Of a stretch of 64,000 bases of DNA, positions 52,163 through 61,419 are shown one piece after another. The stretch lies in contig CAZNSX010000004.1 of the NCBI GenBank assembly GCA_964575845.1, forward strand, positions 360,986 through 424,985, written 5' to 3'. The stretch's first letter is position 1. Each line of letters begins with the position of its first letter. Both the position numbers and the translations under genes were made by a program. Source of the DNA: CAZNSX01 sp964575845. GTDB lineage: Bacteria; UBA8248; CAZNSX01. Below the pieces are notes generated by a model. It made no database searches. It worked only from the letters and a program-made list of their open reading frames with translations, and was not told where the DNA came from.

Positions 52163-53683
52163 CTAGTCTCCAAGCCGCCGGGGAGTCTTGCGGCTCTCCC
52201 TGATGAGGTCGATGGTTCGCGGGTAGACCACCCCTCGCGTCCCGCCCACTCGCTTCTGCGAGGGCTCCGAGGGCCTCTTCTCGGGCTCGGGTTGAGCCTC
52301 TGAGCGAAGCCGGATGAGGCTTACGACGATGCCCGTGAACAGCATGAAGGGCTCCATGATGCGGAGGATGATGAAGGTGTTGGAGCCGATGGAATGCATG
52401 GCCAATACAAATACCCCGGCCACGTAGCCCATCGTGATGCCCCCCAGGGTGCCCTCCCGGATCAGGCGGTGGCTGCGCATGCCCACCCTGTAATAGCCGC
52501 GAAGGAGCCAGAGGAAGATGAAAAGCCCCAGGGCCCCCGTCTCCACCAAGGCGCGGATATATTGGGCGTCCATGAATTTGAACCCCGTCACCCCCCAGCC
52601 GAAGATGGGGTGCCTCTTCCAACCCTCGATGCCTTCCCTCCAGCTCCGCAAGCGAGCGCTGGCCGAGGTGTCCAGCTTCATACCTCCCATGCTGACCCGA
52701 GTCCTTTCCGCTAACCCAGCCTCGCGTGTCGACTGCCCCCAGGTATAGGTTATCCGCTGGATTACATTGCTGGGCAAGAACAAGGGACCGAGGATTGCCG
52801 CCACAAGCACGAAGGCCAAAATGGTTTTCTTCCGCTCGCTGAGGATGAAGAAGACGATTACCATGGGAATGAGGGCGAGCCACGAGGCGCGGGACCCGGT
52901 GAATATGAGAGGTATCAGCAGAATCAGCGAATACATGAGAAGGGCGATGACCCGCCCCGGCCTTTTGCCCTTGAGCAGGACCCCCAGGGTGAGGGAGAGC
53001 ATGAAGACCAGGTAGCCACCAAGTGTGTTAGGCTCTCCGGACTCTCCTTCAAAGGGAGCCGAGACACGGGTGCCCGCGGGGATTTGCATCATACCGTAGA
53101 TGGCTATTAGACCCGCGGCTATGAAGGCAAAAACGATGAGGCGCTTTATCTGTTTCTCGGTTTGGATATAGTTAACGGTCATGAAATAAATGACGAAGTA
53201 CTCGATATATCGCACCACGTAGAAGAAGCCTAGCTTAAGGCGTACGTTTCCCCACAGGATGCCCAGGATGGTTGAAGCGGCACAGATTATTATGTAAGCG
53301 TAGATGGGTCTGTTGAGCTCCGTCTTCAGGGTGAGGCCCAGCTCCTTATAGACGGCCGTTCGGGCGAACCAGGCAAGCGCCAGGATGACCAGCAGCACGT
53401 CATCCAGCCGGACGACCACGGCACGGCCGGCCTCCAGACCTCCCCCCCCTCCTGCCGCCCCCACTGCGAACTCCGGCGATAGGAGCATGGAGAAGACCAG
53501 AAGGTAGAGGGCGAGTTCAGTGTAGGAGAAGGCAAGAAAGAAGAAGATGACGGCGGCCATGCCGAAAAGGGCGGAGGTGAGCTCCAGGTGCATGAATCGG
53601 ACGGCTGAGAGAATGAGAATGAGAAGGATCAGGAGAATCCAGACGATCCGCGGGTCGATGCCGTATGTGGACTCCCTGGCCAT
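52163..53683 (-). CDS. O-antigen ligase/polymerase-family membrane protein
   Basis: A 506-residue protein with about 12 helices and a large loop. It carries the Wzy/WaaL-like O-antigen ligase motif around TGSRASWLALIPMVIVFFIL, then WKRHPIFGWGVTGFK. It polymerises or ligates glycan units in the periplasm, consistent with Wzx, Wzc and Wza partners in this operon. The last 40 residues are charged and probably cytoplasmic. Confidence 0.87.
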   Translation of the reverse strand: MARESTYGIDPRIVWILLILLILILSAVRFMHLELTSALFGMAAVIFFFLAFSYTELALYLLVFSMLLSPEFAVGAAGGGGGLEAGRAVVVRLDDVLLVILALAWFARTAVYKELGLTLKTELNRPIYAYIIICAASTILGILWGNVRLKLGFFYVVRYIEYFVIYFMTVNYIQTEKQIKRLIVFAFIAAGLIAIYGMMQIPAGTRVSAPFEGESGEPNTLGGYLVFMLSLTLGVLLKGKRPGRVIALLMYSLILLIPLIFTGSRASWLALIPMVIVFFILSERKKTILAFVLVAAILGPLFLPSNVIQRITYTWGQSTREAGLAERTRVSMGGMKLDTSASARLRSWREGIEGWKRHPIFGWGVTGFKFMDAQYIRALVETGALGLFIFLWLLRGYYRVGMRSHRLIREGTLGGITMGYVAGVFVLAMHSIGSNTFIILRIMEPFMLFTGIVVSLIRLRSEAQPEPEKRPSEPSQKRVGGTRGVVYPRTIDLIRESRKTPRRLGD

Positions 53684-53702
53684 GCTCCTGCAGAGGGGGT
53701 TC

Positions 53703-56700
53703 TCAGCGGCGCACTAGAAAGTGGGGAAGCCCCTTCTCTTGAAGAAGGTTCGAGAGGGCCTGGGCCTCCTCTTCAGTCCTGAACGCGCCCGCTGCGAGGC
53801 GTTGCCTTTTGTTGTTTTGCGTGGGGGATAGGGAAAAGAGGGATGCTCCCGCCTCGAGGATTTCCTCTTTTAAGCTTTCCACCCCTTGGGGAGTAGAAGG
53901 AGCATCGAGTTCAAGGGAGTAGGGGAGTGCGAGAATAACAGCTCTCTGCTCCCCCCTATCTCCGCCATTTCTCCCTCGAACAAAGTGGTTTTCGCGGTAA
54001 CCCTTCGCCTCCTCAATCGTCGGAAAGGGCCCCAGGAAGACCCTGTACCATGGGCGCCTTCCCGCCCTGAAAAGGGTGAAGTGAGCCTCATGACCATGGC
54101 CGCGGAGTAAGGCCATCTGATCTATGGCCGACCCCTTGAGACGATTGGTACTTATGACGAGCACATAGGGAAGAGAAAGAGCACTGGGCTCTCTCTCTTC
54201 TTGAAGGGCCAGAGAGGGCGACGCTTCAACCCTATGGGTGGGAAGGACTGCCCTGAAGGGATGGGCCTGTGAAAGACCCCCGGGGTTGCTCTCTGCCCTA
54301 AACTCTGAGCGCTCTCGGCCTCCAGCCGCTCCGTTTTTCTGACCGGCCTCTGCCACTCTGATGGGTGCGGTAACCGGGTTCGAATCCATCATCCTCTCTG
54401 GGGCCTCTTTTACCAGCGGTTTCCTGGGCGGCCAGGTTTCCACCCTCCTGTAGGGTTTCAGCTTCGAGCCCAGCTTCGGTAGGGGGAAGCCTTCATGCCA
54501 AAGCAGGCCTGCCGCAAATGAAATTATCGCTAGAAGCATTAGAAGGGTTCTGATTACGTCTCCCCGGAGGCTTCTCCCCGCCGGGGATGGCCCCTCGGTA
54601 CTACTCGGGGGGGGCTTCGCTTTTGTTCCCTCTTTAACTTCTTTAAGGCGTCCGAAGGGCCGTTTGGGGATCAGACGCTTCAGCAGCCGTCGGTATCGAG
54701 GTTCGTAACCCTGCACCTCGCTGGGTTGAGCCCCATAGCTCCCGTAATAGTAATGGGAGTAGTATTTGAAGGTATCGATGTCGGGACTCAACTCGGCCCG
54801 CATATGATTAAGAACCACTCCCCGGACGTTGGACCGAACATTATCAAGCTGGAGCTTGGCCCTTTTGAGGGCACTCCGCGCCACAAAGCCCACCTTATAG
54901 ACTATGACGGTGCCATCCACCTTGGAGCCTATGATGGCGGCATCGGTCACCGGCAGCACCGGAGGGGTATCTATTATTACGATGTCGAACTCCTTCCGGA
55001 TATCCTCGATGAATTCAACCATGCGATTGGAGTCCAAGATCTCCGAAGGATTCGGCGGGATCTGGCCACAGGTGAGGATGCTCAGCTTATCCAGTCCCGG
55101 CGTGATGAGGATGTCCTCTATGTCGAATCTGCCCACCATGATGTCCGTCACGGTTTGAACGCAGTCCTGCCAGTTGTGGCTCGCGAGGAGGACTTCGGTC
55201 AGACCCGGTTCCCGGTGAATGCCGAATGTGCGATAAATGGAAGGCTTACGAAGGTCTCCCTCTAAGAGTAGGGTCCGCTTGCCCGCTTGGGCATATGCGA
55301 TGGCCAGGTTGATGGCCGCGCTCGTCTTTCCCTCCCCTGGAGAGGAGCTTGTGATCACGAAGGATTTGCCCCCTTTCTCCAGGGTCAGGAACTCCATCTG
55401 AGTCCGGAGAGCACGGTAGGCCTCGGCCATTGGTGAGCGGGGCGCAAAGTGGGTCACCATCCGGGCGAAGGTATCGGGGGAGAATCTCTGGGACCTCTCG
55501 GGGCGTTCTTTCAGATAGGTCTCCAGCATAAGCTCCGGATCTATCTGGGGGAGGATTCCCAGCACAGGGGTCTCCAGATAGCTCTCCACATCTTCGATGG
55601 CACCGATGGAGGTGTCCATGGCCTCCAGGACGAAGGCAAAAACCAGGCCCACCATGAGCCCCAAGAGGAAGCCCACGGCCGTGTCCAGAACCAGCGTAGG
55701 AGGGTTATCGGGCCGCGTGGGCCGGAAGGCCGGCCGCACTATGCTAACCTCCTCCACCACGCCCGCCTCTCGGATCCTCGCCTCTTCGAGTTTGGAACGC
55801 AGCAAGGTGAAGACATCGGTGTTTACCTTCACGTCCCGCTCCAAGCGGGCCAGCTCGAGCCCCTTCGCGGGAAGGGCTGTGTTCTGACTTGTGAGCCGGT
55901 CTAGCTCAGACTTAACCCTCTCAACCCGCCGGGCGAGGGTAGCTTCCTGGGCCACGAGCTCCTTCTTCATGTTGTCTATGATATTTCGAATCTGAAGCCT
56001 TCCCTCCTGAACCTGCGGGTGCTGCTCGGTATAATCCAAGAGCAGCTCCTCCAGTTCCGCCTGCTTGTCGGCCAGGTTTTGGTTTAGGCGTCCGATTACT
56101 GAGCCCGGAGTCTCTACATAGAGACGCCCCCCTCTCTCCAAGGGCTTATTGGCCTCAAGCTGCTTGAGCTGGAGCCTGGTTTCACCCAGCCTTTCCTTCA
56201 GCTGTTCATATTCGCCCTCCGCGCGGGCGACCCGGGATAGCACAGCGCTGGCCTCGCTGCTCAGGGACAAGAGCTTATTAGCTTCCTGGAATTCCTTAAC
56301 GCTGTTCTCAGCCACCCGGAGCCTTTTCTCCGCCTGGGTCAGTTGCTCTTCGATGAACTTGCGGGTTTCGATCACCTGCTTGTTGCGTTGGCTAAAGGTG
56401 TGCTCCTTGTACTTTTGGGCTATGGTGTTGGCCAGGTGCTGGGACTCCTCGGGATCGCGGGAGGTGACCCTTATATCGATAATGTTTGTAGTTCCCCGCA
56501 GAAAGGTGCTCACCTGGTCCTGAAGGCCGTTGATGATGGATACCAGTTGGCTCGACCTGCTGACCTCCGCCGAGGAGAGGCTCTTGTCGATGTATCCCAG
56601 CTCCTTGGCCACCTCCTCCATGACGGGGAAGCTTCGTATGATGACCTGTTGGGTCGCCAGGTCATCGGCCGGACTCCAGGTGAAGGACTGCATGATTAGC

Positions 56701-56885
56701 CCGGCGATGGAAGTGGTCCGCTCTATTCGAACCGAAGAAACAGCAGAATATATCGGGATGGGCTCATTGAATTTGGAGAATACGAAGCTGAAGAAAGCGA
56801 GCAGGAGAGTGGTAAAAAGAATGACCCCCTTGCGCTTTCGGATGATGCGCCAGTAGTCGCGGAGATTTATGTCATATTGGGGCAT
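53703..56885 (-). CDS. Wzc-type tyrosine-kinase polysaccharide co-polymerase with C-terminal SPOR domains
   Basis: A 1060-residue protein. Wzz domain with two helices (about 20-40 and 400-427) flanking a long periplasmic coiled-coil; BY-kinase with Walker A (SSSPGEGKTSAA, about 515) and Walker B (IVIIDTPPVLPVTD); a Tyr-rich tail (FKYYSHYYYGSYG, about 704-717). Unusually the protein goes on: basic linker, an extra membrane helix (about 776-796), a disordered stretch and two SPOR-like domains (about 903-965, and 1000-1060 with GAFRTEEEAQALSNLL). This places the SPOR domains in the periplasm, where they bind denuded peptidoglycan. The kinase controls chain length and export with Wza, encoded next to it. 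Confidence 0.88.
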   Translation of the reverse strand: MPQYDINLRDYWRIIRKRKGVILFTTLLLAFFSFVFSKFNEPIPIYSAVSSVRIERTTSIAGLIMQSFTWSPADDLATQQVIIRSFPVMEEVAKELGYIDKSLSSAEVSRSSQLVSIINGLQDQVSTFLRGTTNIIDIRVTSRDPEESQHLANTIAQKYKEHTFSQRNKQVIETRKFIEEQLTQAEKRLRVAENSVKEFQEANKLLSLSSEASAVLSRVARAEGEYEQLKERLGETRLQLKQLEANKPLERGGRLYVETPGSVIGRLNQNLADKQAELEELLLDYTEQHPQVQEGRLQIRNIIDNMKKELVAQEATLARRVERVKSELDRLTSQNTALPAKGLELARLERDVKVNTDVFTLLRSKLEEARIREAGVVEEVSIVRPAFRPTRPDNPPTLVLDTAVGFLLGLMVGLVFAFVLEAMDTSIGAIEDVESYLETPVLGILPQIDPELMLETYLKERPERSQRFSPDTFARMVTHFAPRSPMAEAYRALRTQMEFLTLEKGGKSFVITSSSPGEGKTSAAINLAIAYAQAGKRTLLLEGDLRKPSIYRTFGIHREPGLTEVLLASHNWQDCVQTVTDIMVGRFDIEDILITPGLDKLSILTCGQIPPNPSEILDSNRMVEFIEDIRKEFDIVIIDTPPVLPVTDAAIIGSKVDGTVIVYKVGFVARSALKRAKLQLDNVRSNVRGVVLNHMRAELSPDIDTFKYYSHYYYGSYGAQPSEVQGYEPRYRRLLKRLIPKRPFGRLKEVKEGTKAKPPPSSTEGPSPAGRSLRGDVIRTLLMLLAIISFAAGLLWHEGFPLPKLGSKLKPYRRVETWPPRKPLVKEAPERMMDSNPVTAPIRVAEAGQKNGAAGGRERSEFRAESNPGGLSQAHPFRAVLPTHRVEASPSLALQEEREPSALSLPYVLVISTNRLKGSAIDQMALLRGHGHEAHFTLFRAGRRPWYRVFLGPFPTIEEAKGYRENHFVRGRNGGDRGEQRAVILALPYSLELDAPSTPQGVESLKEEILEAGASLFSLSPTQNNKRQRLAAGAFRTEEEAQALSNLLQEKGLPHFLVRR

Positions 56886-56887
56886 CC

Positions 56888-59245
56888 TTAGCGAAGCCCG
56901 AAAAACAAGGGGGTCGCCGCCCCAAAGGTGCCGCCGCTCTTCTTCTCGGCCTCTCGGGCGCTAGGCCCTCCCACATCAAAACGTAACACGTTTCGGTTGA
57001 GAGCGTAAGTATCCCGGTAGATGCCAGGGAAGAGGAAAAAGTCCAGCACAGGCCTCACCTTGGAGATCCAATCATTGACATCACCCATGATGCTCCTCGG
57101 CACGAAGACCACATCACGATCCCTGAGGAATAGGTTCCCTCGAGGGTCCCCCTCCTCCAGAAGGCGCCTCAGGTTTGATGTGAGAACCTCTGGATGGTCG
57201 AGGTCACCGCGGATTATTTTAGTGTCCTCATGCACGGAGTACTTGGTGAGTCCTCCGGCTCGGGCGATTGCCTCAATGGCTGAAATATCCTTCTTGAAAG
57301 AGTATACACCCGGGCTCTTCACCTCACCAAAAACGAAGACGCGCTTCATAAGCTCCTCTGGGTCCGGCTCCTCTACGGCCGGGATGAACACTGCGTCCCT
57401 GTCTTGGAGGACCGGATTCTGAGTCTGGTCTCCCTGAAAGATGGCCCTGCCGAGGTTCAGAGTGACGGTCCTGCCCATGCGGATGAGCCTTACCTTGCTC
57501 AGGTCACTCTTGGGGGTCTGGCCGCCGGCTTCGAGGACTAGGTCCATGACGGTAGTTTTTCCCCGGAGGGGAAAGCTCCCCGTTTTTCTCGCCTCTCCCA
57601 GGATGGCCGCGGATTTGCTTGCATAATCTTTGACAAAGACCTCAACTCTGGGGTTCTTGACAAAGCCCCTTAGCTTCTCCGTTATAAGATCATCCAGCTC
57701 CCCCAGGGTCAGGCCCGCGGCCGGCAGGTCATCGAGGAAGGTGAAGGTTATCCGGCCGCGGTCATTCACCGGCACCTCGCTTCTCTCGGCCCGGGTCCCT
57801 CGCCAGAGGGTTACCAGGAGGATATCGCCGGGGCCGATGACATACTCCGTCGCTCCTTTCCTCTCCACGAAGGCTATGCCCCTGCGTAGCTCCCTCAGGC
57901 GCCCGGGTTTGGAAAAGCCATTGCCGGGGGGTGCAGGAACTCCAGGAGATAGGGTCTCGAGTAGAGCTTTCTCCTGAGGATGGGCTTGGGCAAGCCCGAG
58001 AGGCATGGGCCTCCCGGCAGGCTGGATTCCGGGTGGAGAACCGCCTTTGGGGGAGGACCCGGCAGCCGAGTGCTCTGCGCCTTCCTTTCTCGCCATCCCC
58101 TCACCGACGACGCTCCAGAATACCCTAACGCCCGTGCCCCAGCCCGCCACGGCCAGGTCGAAGTTGCCATCCCCATTGAGGTCATCAACGAGAAGGTCAT
58201 AAAAGCTGCCCTGAGAGGGGTAGGGGCTTGTGCTCTCCCGCCACCCCTGCTGTCCCATGTTAAGCCATAGGTGCACCCCTTGGCCCTCGAGAGAACTGGC
58301 CATCAGGTCGGGGAGGCCGTCGCCGTTATAGTCCGTCACCGCTACCTGCCAGAAGCTTCCCTCCGCGGTAGGGCCGTGCCCTAGAAGGAACTCCCCCTTT
58401 CCCTTGGCGTAGAGGATATGGATTCCCACGCGGAAGCCGCTGGCTATGAGGTCGGGAGCCCCGTCGGAGTTAACGTCAAAAAGGCTCAGAGCGGAGAAGT
58501 TGCCTCGTATGAGAGTTTTAGGCTTCGACCAGGAGTTATTCTCGCCCTGAAACCATAGCTTCACCCCACCGGCCAGCCCAAAGCCTGCTGCCGCTATATC
58601 GGGCCGGCTATCTTCGTTGAGGTCAGCGGCTAAAAGGTCCCGATAGACCCCCTCCGCGTCGAACCAAGGCCCTTTGAGCCAGCCGCCGTCATCGCCTCCA
58701 TACCAGATTTCAAAGCGGGTTCGCTGTCCGCCGATATTCCTCACCGCTACCACGTCCACCCTACCATCGCCGTTAAAGTCGGTGCCCGCCAGAGCATCAT
58801 AGTTCCCCCTGAGGGCTCTCCGGGGGTCTTGCTCAAAACGGCCTTGCCCCCGGTTAAGCCAAGCTGTGACGCCCTCCTTCTCACCACGGCTAATGGTCAA
58901 GAGGTCCAGGTCGCCATCCCCATCAAGGTCCCAGGCGGAGAGGTGGCGGATGTCACCCCCCATCTTCAGGACCGTGGCTTCAGACCACCGGCTTTCCCGG
59001 CTACCCCGCCATATGTAGAGGTCCCCCCGTGGAAAGTCGGCGCCAACCAGGTCCTTGACCCCGTCGCCATCCAGGTCTTCGGCCAAGAGCTGCCTAAAAT
59101 TTCCCCCCAGTCGAGGTCCCTGTGAGAGCTCGCGCGTGTGGGAAGGCGACGGGAAATGGGAGGAGCTTTTAAGACCTGAACAGCCCGCCAAGACCCCGAG
59201 GCCGAGCATGATGAGGAAGAAGAAAGGCCATCTCCTCTGTGTCAT
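56888..59245 (-). CDS. Beta-propeller (FG-GAP/VCBS) fused to Wza-type polysaccharide export protein
   Basis: A 785-residue outer-membrane lipoprotein with lipobox LAGC near residue 22. Residues about 45-375 hold seven FG-GAP/VCBS repeats, each with a calcium-binding D.(D/N).(D/N)G loop (e.g. DLDGDGVKDL, DFNGDGRVDV, DYNGDGLPDL), enough for a seven-bladed propeller. Then a Pro-rich linker, the Poly_export domain (about 470-555; GPGDILLVTLWRG) and two SLBB domains (ILGEARKTGSFPLRG; VFGEVKSPGVYSFKK). The second half is a Wza-like export channel; the propeller is not usual there and may face the cell surface. First gene of the polysaccharide operon; the kinase gene follows after two bases. Confidence 0.87.
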   Translation of the reverse strand: MTQRRWPFFFLIMLGLGVLAGCSGLKSSSHFPSPSHTRELSQGPRLGGNFRQLLAEDLDGDGVKDLVGADFPRGDLYIWRGSRESRWSEATVLKMGGDIRHLSAWDLDGDGDLDLLTISRGEKEGVTAWLNRGQGRFEQDPRRALRGNYDALAGTDFNGDGRVDVVAVRNIGGQRTRFEIWYGGDDGGWLKGPWFDAEGVYRDLLAADLNEDSRPDIAAAGFGLAGGVKLWFQGENNSWSKPKTLIRGNFSALSLFDVNSDGAPDLIASGFRVGIHILYAKGKGEFLLGHGPTAEGSFWQVAVTDYNGDGLPDLMASSLEGQGVHLWLNMGQQGWRESTSPYPSQGSFYDLLVDDLNGDGNFDLAVAGWGTGVRVFWSVVGEGMARKEGAEHSAAGSSPKGGSPPGIQPAGRPMPLGLAQAHPQEKALLETLSPGVPAPPGNGFSKPGRLRELRRGIAFVERKGATEYVIGPGDILLVTLWRGTRAERSEVPVNDRGRITFTFLDDLPAAGLTLGELDDLITEKLRGFVKNPRVEVFVKDYASKSAAILGEARKTGSFPLRGKTTVMDLVLEAGGQTPKSDLSKVRLIRMGRTVTLNLGRAIFQGDQTQNPVLQDRDAVFIPAVEEPDPEELMKRVFVFGEVKSPGVYSFKKDISAIEAIARAGGLTKYSVHEDTKIIRGDLDHPEVLTSNLRRLLEEGDPRGNLFLRDRDVVFVPRSIMGDVNDWISKVRPVLDFFLFPGIYRDTYALNRNVLRFDVGGPSAREAEKKSGGTFGAATPLFFGLR

Positions 59246-59646
59246 ATCTTATTACTCCGGGAGAGGAACTTGTTCATGGAAAAAAATTGAAAAGCAGGCG
59301 GGCGGAAAAACAACTCCGAAAGAAAGCCAAAAGAAAAAGGCTAAGGTTACTTAATTTTGATTAACAAATATTATTCTGTCAACATTATTTTCGCTGGGTC
59401 AAAGTGGCGAATCCGGCACAATCCTCCTCGGAGGGCAGGATCGGAAAAAGAGGAGGATAGAATAAGCAAAAAATTCTGATAATTCCCGAAGCTAAAACGG
59501 AAGAAATTGTTATATATTTTAGGGTAGGGGTGAGGACGCGACCCTTTGGATAAAGGGGGGATGGAAGGCGAGGGCCAAGAAAGGGAAGTCTTGTCCCCCT
59601 GCTATTTCTCCTAAGAGAGGGGTTGTCCAACCGGGGGCGAAGGAAG
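59246..59646. other. Divergent promoter region, AT-rich
   Basis: About 400 bases between the divergent propeller/Wza gene and the small membrane protein gene. The minus-strand promoter is listed separately. A plus-strand TATATT near 59513 could serve the small gene, but no matching -35 is clear. No coding frame is seen. Confidence 0.5.
59354..59382 (-). promoter_or_regulatory. Promoter of the exopolysaccharide operon
   Basis: On the minus strand TTGACA (59377-59382), 17 bases, CAAAAT (59354-59359). The -35 is perfect; the -10 is 4 of 6. The leader to the propeller/Wza ATG at 59245 is about 100 bases. All genes down to 40308 run in the same direction with overlaps or short gaps. Confidence 0.6.
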
Positions 59647-59964
59647 ATGGCCAAGTCTAGGTCCACGCGGGATTACAGTCGTTTGAGTTCTAGGCGCAAG
59701 GGGCGTTCCAGCGCGTATCGTTCCCGGCGCGGGGGCCAGATTAAGGTCATCCTTCTCATCACCCTAGCGTGCGCACTAATCGCCTTCACCTTTACCTTCT
59801 TGACTTCCCTGAACCCGCGCAATTTTATAGATGATTTGGTTCAGCGCAACATCCGCTCCTACATCCAGACTCAGAGGGAAACGATAAGGAGGGAGCTCCG
59901 CCTGGAAGGAGAGCAAGAGCGCGCGCGTGCCGCCGAGGCTGCCAGGAGGGCAAGGCGCAGATAG
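59647..59964 (+). CDS. Small basic membrane protein of unknown function
   Basis: A 105-residue protein with an Arg/Ser-rich head, one membrane helix (about 34-56, VILLITLACALIAFTFTFLT) and a charged helical tail ending in Arg/Ala repeats. I recognise no family. The ATG at 59647 has CGAAGGAAG just upstream; a TTG at 59623 would add eight residues. It stands between two polysaccharide transcription units and could be regulatory or structural. Confidence 0.65.
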   Translation: MAKSRSTRDYSRLSSRRKGRSSAYRSRRGGQIKVILLITLACALIAFTFTFLTSLNPRNFIDDLVQRNIRSYIQTQRETIRRELRLEGEQERARAAEAARRARRR

Positions 59965-60082
59965 GGCCTAGTCAGTGGGTCTCTATGGTCTTAAATCCTT
60001 GACTTTCTTTCCCTTTGGTGATAGAAGAAATTAATTTTTTTTCAGGGAGCGTCGAGAGCTTGGACACGGAGAAGGCATTGCC

Positions 60083-61378
60083 TTGAAACTCCACAAAGCT
60101 ATCAAAGCCGGGACGGCGAGGGCCGGGATTATGGGGCTGGGCTATGTGGGTCTCCCCTTGGCCACGGAGTTTGCCAGCGCGGGCTTGTGGACGGTGGGCA
60201 TCGATGTGGATGAGGAGCGAATCGAGAAGCTCGGCCGCGGAGAATCCTATGTCACTGACGTACCCTCTTCAGTGGTGAAGAGGCTCATGAATAGCGGCCG
60301 CCTGAGCGTTACTTCCCGGTTTGATGTCATCGGGGAGTTAGATACCGTCAACATTTGTGTCCCCACGCCCTTGCGAAAGAGTCGCGACCCCGACCTCTCC
60401 TATGTGGTGAGCGCTGCCGAGGAAATAAAAAAATACCTCCATCCCGGGCAGCTGGTGATACTGGAAAGCACCACCTACCCGGGCACCACCGAGGAGATAG
60501 TTCTTCCCATATTGGAATCGACTGGCCTTAAGGTGGGGAAGGATTTCTTCTTGGCGTTTTCTCCCGAGAGGACGGACCCGGGGAACGAGACCTTCACAAC
60601 CCGCAATATCCCCAAAGTGGTGGGCGGCGTTACCCTCCGGTGCGCCCAGGTGGCCAAGGCCCTTTATGGCCGTTGCTTGGAGCGGATTGTTGTCGTCTCA
60701 AGCCCACGGGTGGCGGAGATGGTCAAACTGTTGGAGAACACCTTCCGAAGCGTGAATATCGCCCTCGTTAACGAGATGGCTCTGATGTGCGACCGCATGG
60801 GCATGAATGTATGGGAGGTCATAGAGGCGGCCAAGACCAAGCCCTTCGGCTTCATGCCCTTCTATCCAGGGCCCGGGCTTGGCGGCCACTGCATCCCCAT
60901 CGACCCATTCTATCTCTCCTGGAAGGCAAAGATGGATGGCTTTGAAGCGCGTTTCATTGAACTTGCGGGCCAGGTGAATGCGAGCATGCCCTCCTTCGTG
61001 GTGGAGAAGGTCACGGCGGCCCTTAACGCAAGGATGCGCAGCGTCAGCGGCTCCAAGGTCCTCTTCCTGGGGGTGGCCTATAAGCGGAATATTAACGATG
61101 TGAGAGAGTCCCCAGCCCTCGATGTCATGGGCCTTTTGGCGCGCAGAGGGGCCCTTCTATCTTACACCGACCCTTATGTGCCGAGCCTTGAGTTCATGGG
61201 TCGAAAGTTCTTCTCCCTTAGGCTTACCCGGAAGAACCTGAGAGAGGCGGACTGCGTAGTGCTTCTTACCGACCACGATTCCTTCCCTCTGGATTTCATC
61301 GTCCGCTATGCCACTCTGATTGTCGACACGCGAAACGCCTTCAAGGCCTATAAGAGCTCTAAGATCATAACCCTTTAA
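60083..61378 (+). CDS. UDP-sugar 6-dehydrogenase (UDP-GlcNAc/UDP-Glc dehydrogenase family)
   Basis: A 431-residue enzyme with an N-terminal Rossmann GLGYVGLPLATEFA motif, and the catalytic Cys in GPGLGGHCIPIDPFYLSWKA. Two-step oxidation of a UDP-hexose or UDP-N-acetylhexosamine to the uronic acid; the LSWKAK signature suits the UDP-N-acetylhexosamine type (WbpA/TviB-like). It starts at a TTG with AGAAGG nine bases upstream. With the following epimerase it would supply a uronate for the polysaccharide operon, and the AsnB-like protein could amidate that product. Confidence 0.9.
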   Translation: MKLHKAIKAGTARAGIMGLGYVGLPLATEFASAGLWTVGIDVDEERIEKLGRGESYVTDVPSSVVKRLMNSGRLSVTSRFDVIGELDTVNICVPTPLRKSRDPDLSYVVSAAEEIKKYLHPGQLVILESTTYPGTTEEIVLPILESTGLKVGKDFFLAFSPERTDPGNETFTTRNIPKVVGGVTLRCAQVAKALYGRCLERIVVVSSPRVAEMVKLLENTFRSVNIALVNEMALMCDRMGMNVWEVIEAAKTKPFGFMPFYPGPGLGGHCIPIDPFYLSWKAKMDGFEARFIELAGQVNASMPSFVVEKVTAALNARMRSVSGSKVLFLGVAYKRNINDVRESPALDVMGLLARRGALLSYTDPYVPSLEFMGRKFFSLRLTRKNLREADCVVLLTDHDSFPLDFIVRYATLIVDTRNAFKAYKSSKIITL

Positions 61379-61419
61379 CAGATAGGGGGACTTCTGGGAA
61401 GCTCCGGCTTCCTTCTGTT

